From assembly GCA_026414485.1 (NCBI GenBank), contig JAOAIX010000002.1, forward strand, positions 1-64,000: DNA of 64,000 nt, read 5' to 3'. Position 1 is the stretch's first letter. Each line of letters starts with the position of its first letter. Source of the stretch: Candidatus Bathyarchaeota archaeon. Its GTDB lineage: Archaea; Thermoproteota; Bathyarchaeia; Bathyarchaeales; Bathycorpusculaceae. Made by a program: the position numbers and the translations under genes. This document shows, piece by piece, positions 61,808 to 64,000 of this stretch. The notes beneath the pieces are model-generated. The model worked only from the letters and a program-made list of their open reading frames with translations. It searched no databases and was not told the origin of the DNA.

Positions 61808-61885
61808 GGGGCTGTCGGCTAGCTTGGTCTAGGCTTGTAGCCTCGGGCGCTATAGACCCCGGTTCAAATCCGGGCAGCCCCACCA
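61808..61885 (+). tRNA. tRNA-Pro (CGG)
   Basis: Acceptor GGGGCTG/CAGCCCC, anticodon arm GTAGC-CTCGGGC-GCTAT with anticodon CGG, T arm CCCGG-TTCAAAT-CCGGG, A73 and encoded CCA (61883-61885). No intron. Confidence 0.94.
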
Positions 61886-61908
61886 TATTAGTCCCATTTT
61901 AAGGTTTT

Positions 61909-62025
61909 CTATCTTTTAACGCATTTACCTGTTTTTGGATCATAATGGTTTGTAGTGGAGTAGTCGCAGTTTTTGCAGTCGTCTTTTACGTCAAAACCGT
62001 AGGGACAATCTTTTATGTCTGCCAT
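61909..62025 (-). CDS. Tiny Cys-rich protein, 38 residues
   Basis: Minus-strand frame with AAGGAGG eight bases before its ATG (62025). Product MADIKDCPYGFDVKDDCKNC continues with Asp, Tyr and Lys and a last Cys near the C-terminus: four Cys in all (C-x9-C-x2-C-x14-C), suited to a small zinc or iron site. Too short for usual gene finders; ribosome site and Cys pattern support it. Confidence 0.65.
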   Translation of the reverse strand: MADIKDCPYGFDVKDDCKNCDYSTTNHYDPKTGKCVKR

Positions 62026-62175
62026 GTTTTCGTCCTCCTTGCGCTTTTTACGTTGGAGTTAAATTTAAATGTTGAATATGCTGCTTTGTTTTGGAGCTTT
62101 TATATTCAACACTTAGTGACACCTTTATTTATATTCTAATTTATTTATGCTACTCTAATGTGCTCAAGCTGTTTT

Positions 62176-62247
62176 TTATAGACGCGGGCCATCACATGAA
62201 TGATTTTCGTCTTCAGTGTTGCATTTTAGGCAATGCTTGAGTGGCAT
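62176..62247 (-). CDS. Possible micro-protein, 23 residues, Cys-rich
   Basis: ATG 62247 opens a 23-codon frame, MPLKHCLKCNTEDENHSC with a short tail: CxxC plus a further Cys and two His. No ribosome site is evident. Listed because it resembles its tiny Cys-rich neighbours at 61909 and 62936. Confidence 0.25.
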   Translation of the reverse strand: MPLKHCLKCNTEDENHSCDGPRL

Positions 62248-62264
62248 ATTCTTAGTTGAGACCA

Positions 62265-62696
62265 TCACCCAAACGGTATTGGTTTTTTCGGTTCAAAATT
62301 TGTTTCCATAGTCCAGAAGTATGCTTCGCCTTTGTAGATACGAAAGATAACCAATTCTCGGCTTTCAGCAGTAAAACCAAGCGCTTTTAGAAATTGCCTT
62401 TCCTCCACCAGCCTCTTTTTCAGGTTTAGATCATTCACAAATTCTACTTCTCCTGCGAGGCGCATCATGATTCCGTCTTCTTTTTGTTTGTTATTGAAAA
62501 AGCAAATTTCCACTTTTGGGTTAGCTTTTAGTTGCTTGTAGACTGCTTTCATGGTTCCAGTGTGAAAATAAAAGCCTGTCTTGTCTGCATACCACATTAA
62601 AAAGCCTCGTACGTGAGGTTGACCTTTATCGTCTATTGATGCAAGAAAACTGACGGGATTTTCGTTGGCAAATTTTATGCATGTTTCAAAGTTCAT
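62265..62696 (-). CDS. Pyridoxamine 5'-phosphate oxidase-like flavoprotein
   Basis: A 143-residue split-barrel protein: NPVSFLASIDDKGQPHVRGFLMWYADKTGFYFHTGTMKAVYKQL is the FMN-barrel N-terminal signature, followed by VEICFFN and GEVEFVNDLNLKKRLVEERQFL. Small members bind FMN, F420 or haem and often act in oxygen or nitroreductive detoxification. Confidence 0.9.
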   Translation of the reverse strand: MNFETCIKFANENPVSFLASIDDKGQPHVRGFLMWYADKTGFYFHTGTMKAVYKQLKANPKVEICFFNNKQKEDGIMMRLAGEVEFVNDLNLKKRLVEERQFLKALGFTAESRELVIFRIYKGEAYFWTMETNFEPKKPIPFG

Positions 62697-62935
62697 TGTG
62701 TTTCCCAGTTTTTATGAGTGATCTATGATAATTAACTTTTTGGTTGCATTTTAAGTTTAAATTGTTTTTTTAATCTGCAAGTAGCTGACTGCATATAGCT
62801 CGCCATGTTAGTAAAGTATAAAAGCATCAAATGCTCCCCCAAGTAAGCTTCATCAGTTACAGGTGTACGAACATGAGAGTCTTGTTCGAAAGACACCTAA
62901 AGATGTAGATGTTAACTTTAGGAGGCGAAAAAGAA

Positions 62936-63061
62936 ATGCTGTCAAGAGATTGTGACGGTTGCTCTCAAATGAGGTTATGCAGCCAACATTACGTTGTGGT
63001 TGGAAAGGGTAGTAAAGTCTATTGCCCTGATGGAACTGCCCACTTAGTGGACGGCATGTAA
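62936..63061 (+). CDS. Tiny Cys-rich protein, 41 residues
   Basis: ATG 62936 follows TAGGAGGCG (62919-62927). The product begins MLSRDCDGCSQMRLCSQHY and has a later CPDG: Cys-x2-Cys-x5-Cys ... Cys, a likely metal knuckle. No family recognised. Confidence 0.6.
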   Translation: MLSRDCDGCSQMRLCSQHYVVVGKGSKVYCPDGTAHLVDGM

Positions 63062-63108
63062 CAACTCACAGGTAAACGCGCTGCAACTTGAGTGCGCCGG
63101 TGAACTTC

Positions 63109-63321
63109 CTATTCTTTTTCCTTTTTCTTGATTGCAGTTTTTAGGGTTTTGCTGTGTTCTTTACAAATCGACGGTTTCCACATACATAATCCTTTGATTA
63201 TTTCTGAGAGATAATACTCTATTTCTTCATCAAGCAGGTTGTGGGCGCAGTCCACTTGGTAGACAATTTCTTCTTTGTCACGGCTTACAGTTATGGCAAT
63301 CAACACGTTGTCTTTAACCAA
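63109..63321 (-). CDS. Hypothetical small protein, 70 residues
   Basis: A 70-residue soluble protein with a charged Lys-rich tail. Contains VDCAHNLLDEEIEYYLSEIIKGLCMWKPSICKEH, i.e. three Cys and two His on a helical background. No family recognised. ATG start, convergent with the tiny gene at 62936. Confidence 0.55.
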   Translation of the reverse strand: MVKDNVLIAITVSRDKEEIVYQVDCAHNLLDEEIEYYLSEIIKGLCMWKPSICKEHSKTLKTAIKKKEKE

Positions 63322-63463
63322 ATGTGTCCCCTGTTTTAATCTATTGAGTGTATTTTACTTTTAAAATATTCGAAAAATAGTTTTAAAAGTGCAAAATTAG
63401 AGTGGTTACTGACCTGAAATTTTAATACGTTCCTGAAGACGTAATATTCTTGGTGCTCACCGG

Positions 63464-64000
63464 TTGAATTATGCTAAAATCGCAGATGCATACGAGAAAA
63501 TTGAAGCAACTACTAAACGGCTTGAAATGACTGATTTGCTTGTAGATCTACTAAAAAATACCCCGGTCAGCCTAATCGACAAAGTTGTTTATCTCACCCA
63601 GGGCAAACTGTACCCTGACTTTGAAGGCATAGAAATTGGCGTTGCTGAAAAACTCGCGGTAAAAGCTCTTGCACGTGCATCAGGTAGCCGCGAAAGCGAA
63701 ATCGAAGAAACTCTTAAGACAAGCGGAGACATAGGCGAGACAGCACAAATTTTTATTTCAAAAAAGAAGCAATCCACGTTCTTTCAGAAAGCTCTCACAG
63801 TCCAAAGAGTATATGAAACGCTGGGTAAAATGGCAAAAACCAGTGGTGCTGGAGCCGTTGAAACTAAAATGGCTCTTTTATCAGGGCTCTTATCTGATGC
63901 TTCTCCTAAAGAAGCAAAATACATTCTGCGTACAGTAACAGGTAGTCTACGCTTAGGAATCGCTGATATGACGGTGCTGGATGCGTTGGCGATTGCCTAC
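63464..64000 (+). CDS. lig: ATP-dependent DNA ligase, N-terminal part (runs off the window)
   Basis: The first ~179 residues of an archaeal ATP-dependent DNA ligase: NYAKIADAYEKIEATTKRLEMTDLLVDLL and DKVVYLTQGKLYPDF, then KMALLSGLLSDASPKEAKYILRTVTGSLRLGIADMTVLDALAIAY, the hallmark sequence of the DNA-binding domain. The catalytic lysine lies beyond the window end. TTG 63464 is the only start in frame before the domain; the ribosome site is weak. Confidence 0.92.
   Translation, partial: MNYAKIADAYEKIEATTKRLEMTDLLVDLLKNTPVSLIDKVVYLTQGKLYPDFEGIEIGVAEKLAVKALARASGSRESEIEETLKTSGDIGETAQIFISKKKQSTFFQKALTVQRVYETLGKMAKTSGAGAVETKMALLSGLLSDASPKEAKYILRTVTGSLRLGIADMTVLDALAIAY

Overview
This window is archaeal. 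It opens with the 3' end of a 16S rRNA that has an archaeal-type 3' domain and a CCUCC anti-Shine-Dalgarno end. It carries archaeal-type uS10, Mre11/Rad50, an archaeal short triosephosphate isomerase, an archaellin/pilin-like class III leader, a PEF-CTERM surface protein and a tRNA-Tyr with C1-G72 and introns. A eukaryote-like ribosomal protein eL22, an AN1 zinc finger fused to a site-2 protease, a multi-intron tRNA and a hydrogen-evolving fermentative gene set point to an uncultured TACK-type archaeon. Bathyarchaeia is my best guess, by inference and not proven. Coding density is high, many genes start with TTG or GTG behind clear GGAGG/GAGGTG sites, and base composition is fairly even.

Layout: 0-4.9 kb holds 16S rRNA (no linked 23S), a candidate C/D guide RNA in its trailer, a two-gene ABC importer without its binding protein, eL22 and an FAH-family enzyme. 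4.9-10.3 kb holds rad50-mre11, AN1-S2P protease, uS10 and a DUF1622 membrane protein. 10.6-18.7 kb is a nine-gene operon in complex I order (A-B-CD-H-I-J-K-L-M). Its large subunit keeps all four [NiFe] cysteine ligands and its small subunit has the hydrogenase-type CxGC, so it is best read as an energy-converting [NiFe] hydrogenase with a complex I-like membrane arm. Two further antiporter-like subunits (a second M and an N) sit about 16 kb away at 35.0-38.0 kb.

18.8-26.2 kb holds a Lon-type protease, a CDF metal exporter, a flippase-like membrane protein, a pilin-like pair, a two-intron tRNA-Tyr, tRNA-His and two strongly structured non-coding stretches. 26.4-34.6 kb is carbohydrate and acid metabolism: LarA racemase, methylglyoxal synthase, triosephosphate isomerase, a DUF89 protein, glycogen debranching enzyme and GalT. 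38-46.9 kb holds a PAS histidine kinase, JAMM and zinc peptidases, a tautomerase, a USP, an M16 peptidase, an ATP-cone/Mrr nuclease and a cation antiporter. 47-52 kb holds a beta-helix surface protein and a B12-type radical SAM enzyme.

52-55 kb encodes pyruvate:ferredoxin oxidoreductase (gamma-delta-alpha-beta). Its reduced ferredoxin is the natural electron donor for the hydrogenase, since no NADH-input module (NuoEFG) is seen. 56-58.8 kb holds a cohesin protein with a PEF-CTERM anchor, a membrane-bound HTH protein and a dockerin protein, a likely cell-surface assembly module. 59-64 kb holds a PadR regulator with a perfect palindrome upstream, a sugar-isomerase-like protein, a redox/small-protein cluster (desulforedoxin, cupin, PNPOx-like protein, several tiny Cys-rich proteins) and the start of an ATP-dependent DNA ligase.

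Together the genes suggest an anaerobe that ferments sugars, glycogen or organic acids through pyruvate, disposes of electrons as H2 and conserves energy as an ion gradient.
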